Positions 23,588 to 25,481 of a stretch of 25,481 nt of DNA are shown here, piece after piece (the first letter of the stretch is position 1; each line of letters opens with the position of its first letter). The notes below the pieces were generated by a model. That model saw only the letters and a list, made by a program, of their open reading frames with translations, was not told where the DNA came from and searched no databases. Origin of the DNA: an uncultured Bacteroidales bacterium (GTDB taxonomy: Bacteria; Bacteroidota; Bacteroidia; Bacteroidales; Paludibacteraceae). The DNA lies in contig CADCCH010000025.1 in the NCBI GenBank assembly GCA_902799875.1, positions 1 to 25,481 on the forward strand, in the 5' to 3' direction. The translations under genes were made by a program, and so were the position numbers.

Positions 23588-25159
23588 ATGGCAACACAAG
23601 AAGAAACATTTAAGAAAATCGTAGCGCATTGCAAGGAGTACGGATTTGTTTTTCCGTCCAGTGAGATCTACGATGGTCTGGGCGCTGTGTATGACTATGG
23701 TCAGAACGGCGTTGAGTTGAAGAACAATATCAAGCGTTATTGGTGGGATTCGATGACCTTGCTGCATGAGAACATCGTCGGTATCGATGCCGCTATCTTC
23801 ATGCACCCGACGACCTGGAAAGCGTCCGGTCACGTAGATGCGTTCAATGATCCGTTGATTGACAACCGCGACAGCAAGAAGCGTTACCGCGCAGACGTAC
23901 TGATCGAAGATCAGATAGCCAAGTACGACGAGAAAATCGCCAAGGAAGTGGAGAAAGCCCGCAAACGTTTCGGCGAGAGTTTTGACGAGGAGATGTTCAA
24001 AGCCACCAACGAACGCGTCAAAGAGCATATTGCCAAACGCGAAGCATTGCACGAGCGTTTTGCTAAGGCAATGAACGACAACAACCTCGAAGAACTCAAG
24101 CAGATCATCCTTGACGAGGAGATTGTTTGCCCCATCAGCGGTACACGTAACTGGACAGACGTACGTCAGTTCAACCTCATGTTCTCCACCGAGATGGGTT
24201 CGACAGCTGACGGTGCAATGAAGATCTACCTTCGTCCGGAGACTGCACAGGGTATCTTTGTCAACTTCCTCAACGTACAGAAAACAGGCCGAATGAAGAT
24301 ACCTTTCGGTATCGCACAGATCGGTAAGGCTTTCCGTAACGAGATCGTAGCACGCCAGTTCATCTTCCGCATGCGCGAATTCGAGCAGATGGAGATGCAG
24401 TTCTTCGTTCGCCCGGGTGAGGAGCTCAAATGGTTCGAGCACTGGAAGCAGTTCCGTCTCAAATGGCACAAAGCGCTCGGTTTGGGTGACGAGAAATACC
24501 GTTTCCACGATCACGATAAACTCGCACACTATGCCAACGCAGCTACCGACATCGAGTTCCTCATGCCGTTTGGTTTCAAGGAGGTGGAGGGTATCCACAG
24601 CCGTACGAACTTCGACCTGAGCTCGCACGCTAAATACAGCGGAAAGAAGATTGAGTACTTCGATCCGGAGCTCAACCAATCGTATACCCCGTACGTCATC
24701 GAGACATCCATCGGTGTGGACCGTATGTTCCTCAGCGTCATGTGTTCGGCTTACGAAGAGCAAGCGCTTGAAGGTGGAGACACGCGTGTGGTACTCCACT
24801 TGCCGGCTGTACTCGCTCCGGTAAAAGCTTGTATCATGCCGCTCGTTAAGAAAGACGGACTGCCTGAGAAAGCACGTGAGATCATGAACGAACTCAAGTT
24901 CGACTTCAAGGTAGCTTACGATGAGAAAGACTCGATCGGTAAACGTTACCGTCGTCAGGATGCGGTGGGTACGCCGTTCTGTATCACCGTTGATCATGAC
25001 ACAGAGAAAGACGGTTGCGTCACCGTTCGTTACCGCGACACGATGGAGCAAGATCGCGTGCGCATCGAAGACCTGCACGAGATCATCCGCAAGGCAACCG
25101 ATCCGAAGGAACTCTACCGTAAGATAGTAGGCGACTCGATGGAGGACACCGAAGAATAA
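23588..25159 (+). CDS. glyS: Glycine--tRNA ligase (single-chain class II type)
   Basis: The enzyme charges tRNA-Gly with glycine. The 523-residue product is the eukaryote/archaea-like alpha2 form, not the alpha2-beta2 GlyQ/GlyS form. It begins with YGFVFPSSEIYDGLGAVYDYG (18-38). It has a charged helical insertion (about 115-175), class II motif 2 (FRNEIVARQFIFRMREFEQME) and motif 3 (PYVIETSIGVDRMF). A C-terminal anticodon-binding domain starts near LPAVLAPVKACIMPL. Length agrees with the family (about 460-520). It is a single-gene unit with its own promoter and terminator. Confidence 0.97.
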   Translation: MATQEETFKKIVAHCKEYGFVFPSSEIYDGLGAVYDYGQNGVELKNNIKRYWWDSMTLLHENIVGIDAAIFMHPTTWKASGHVDAFNDPLIDNRDSKKRYRADVLIEDQIAKYDEKIAKEVEKARKRFGESFDEEMFKATNERVKEHIAKREALHERFAKAMNDNNLEELKQIILDEEIVCPISGTRNWTDVRQFNLMFSTEMGSTADGAMKIYLRPETAQGIFVNFLNVQKTGRMKIPFGIAQIGKAFRNEIVARQFIFRMREFEQMEMQFFVRPGEELKWFEHWKQFRLKWHKALGLGDEKYRFHDHDKLAHYANAATDIEFLMPFGFKEVEGIHSRTNFDLSSHAKYSGKKIEYFDPELNQSYTPYVIETSIGVDRMFLSVMCSAYEEQALEGGDTRVVLHLPAVLAPVKACIMPLVKKDGLPEKAREIMNELKFDFKVAYDEKDSIGKRYRRQDAVGTPFCITVDHDTEKDGCVTVRYRDTMEQDRVRIEDLHEIIRKATDPKELYRKIVGDSMEDTEE

Positions 25160-25164
25160 AAAGA

Positions 25165-25186
25165 AAAGCCCGCAGGTGCGGGCTTT
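25165..25186 (+). terminator. Bidirectional intrinsic terminator between glyS and the aminotransferase gene
   Basis: AAAGCCCGCA (25165-25174) pairs perfectly with TGCGGGCTTT (25177-25186), giving a GC-rich stem with a tight loop. It is flanked by TTTCTTT on the plus side and by an A-rich stretch that serves as the U run on the minus side. It lies 5 bases after the glyS stop and just beyond the stop of the convergent aminotransferase gene, so it can end both transcripts. Confidence 0.92.
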
Positions 25187-25188
25187 CT

Positions 25189-25481
25189 TTATGCGTTATA
25201 CGCTTCCAGCGCTTTACGAAGGACGATCATGGCTTTGCCCAGGTCGTCCTTGTTTAGTACATAGGCCATGCGGACCTGATGACGACCGTCTTCGGGGTTC
25301 GTATAGAAACCCGTACCGGGTGCCATCATCACCGTCGCACCTTCGTACTGGAAGTCTGTCAGACACCATTTGCAGAATTTCTCCACATCGTCCACCGGCA
25401 GTGCAACCATCACATAGAACGCACCGGTAGGTGCAGGTGCAAAAACACCCGGAATCTGGTTTAGCTGGTCAATCAGGAAAT
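25189..25481 (-). CDS. PLP-dependent aminotransferase, aspartate type (C-terminal part)
   Basis: The frame is open from the window edge (about residue FLIDQLNQIPGVF..) to the stop at 25189, about 97 residues, so only the C-terminus is present. PTGAFYVMVALP, VMMAPGTGFYTNPEDGRHQVRMAY and the final DLGKAMIVLRKALEAY are the small-domain signatures of class I/II aminotransferases close to AspC. The arginine in QVRMAY corresponds to the substrate carboxylate-binding Arg. The PLP lysine lies outside the window, so exact specificity cannot be judged. It converges on glyS across a shared terminator. Confidence 0.88.
   Translation of the reverse strand, partial: FLIDQLNQIPGVFAPAPTGAFYVMVALPVDDVEKFCKWCLTDFQYEGATVMMAPGTGFYTNPEDGRHQVRMAYVLNKDDLGKAMIVLRKALEAYNA

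Noticed and set aside
23573..25078. 501-residue open frame on the minus strand opposite glyS
   Set aside because: It is the complement of a strongly supported glyS, with low-complexity composition rich in Val, Leu, His and Phe as expected for an antisense frame. It matches no family I recognise.

Overview
The window reads as a chromosomal segment of a member of the Bacteroidales (Bacteroidota). Evidence: promoters match the Bacteroidota pattern TTTG-N19/20-TAnnTTTG. No Shine-Dalgarno-like sequence was seen at the starts examined. One secreted protein ends in a type IX secretion (T9SS) sorting domain. Typical lineage families are present: type III glutamine synthetase, class III fructose-bisphosphatase, DUF4837 and DUF3089 lipoproteins, and a Big_5-type lipoprotein. 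Base composition looks near 50% GC in genes, with AT-rich promoters. Genus cannot be decided. The window is almost fully coding: no gene-free stretch reaches 300 bases, and no RNA gene, CRISPR array, insertion sequence or prophage was seen.

Layout. 1-664 (-): 5' part of a DUF3089 alpha/beta-hydrolase lipoprotein. 791-2071 (+): glyA, converging on an AraC-type regulator (2065-2931, -). 3022-4565 (+): a DUF4837 lipoprotein translationally coupled to a PnuC-type transporter. 11215 down to 4546 (-): a tight five-gene operon of an InlB-repeat secreted protein, a DPP-IV-like peptidase, a ROK glucokinase, a NodB-type polysaccharide deacetylase and an Ig-like lipoprotein. Divergent to that operon, 11305-13224 (+): class III fbp. 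21694 down to 13208 (-): a six-gene run glnN-pyrG-dapF-dapL-glmS-ddh. 23482-21812 (-): a von Willebrand A protein with a T9SS tail. 23588-25159 (+): glyS, ending in a strong bidirectional terminator that faces a partial aspartate-type aminotransferase (25189-25481, -).

How the genes fit together. In the glnN-to-ddh run, GlnN makes glutamine, which PyrG and GlmS consume. DapL plus DapF, and separately Ddh, make meso-diaminopimelate, so the run links ammonium assimilation to peptidoglycan precursor supply and contains two alternative DAP routes. The fbp/glucokinase-operon divergence places a gluconeogenic and a glycolytic enzyme on either side of one promoter region.

Unexplained structure. (i) Four islands of degenerate 7-8-base repeats (TTCACCC/TTAACCC-like) lie inside three minus-strand secreted-protein genes. 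They are translated in frame, and one is a near-perfect 8-base tandem array. (ii) A palindrome-rich in-frame insertion sits inside the deacetylase. (iii) A very conserved extended promoter module recurs at most transcription units, including two divergent promoters sharing an identical 15-base core. (iv) A terminator hairpin carries the next operon's -33 element in its loop.
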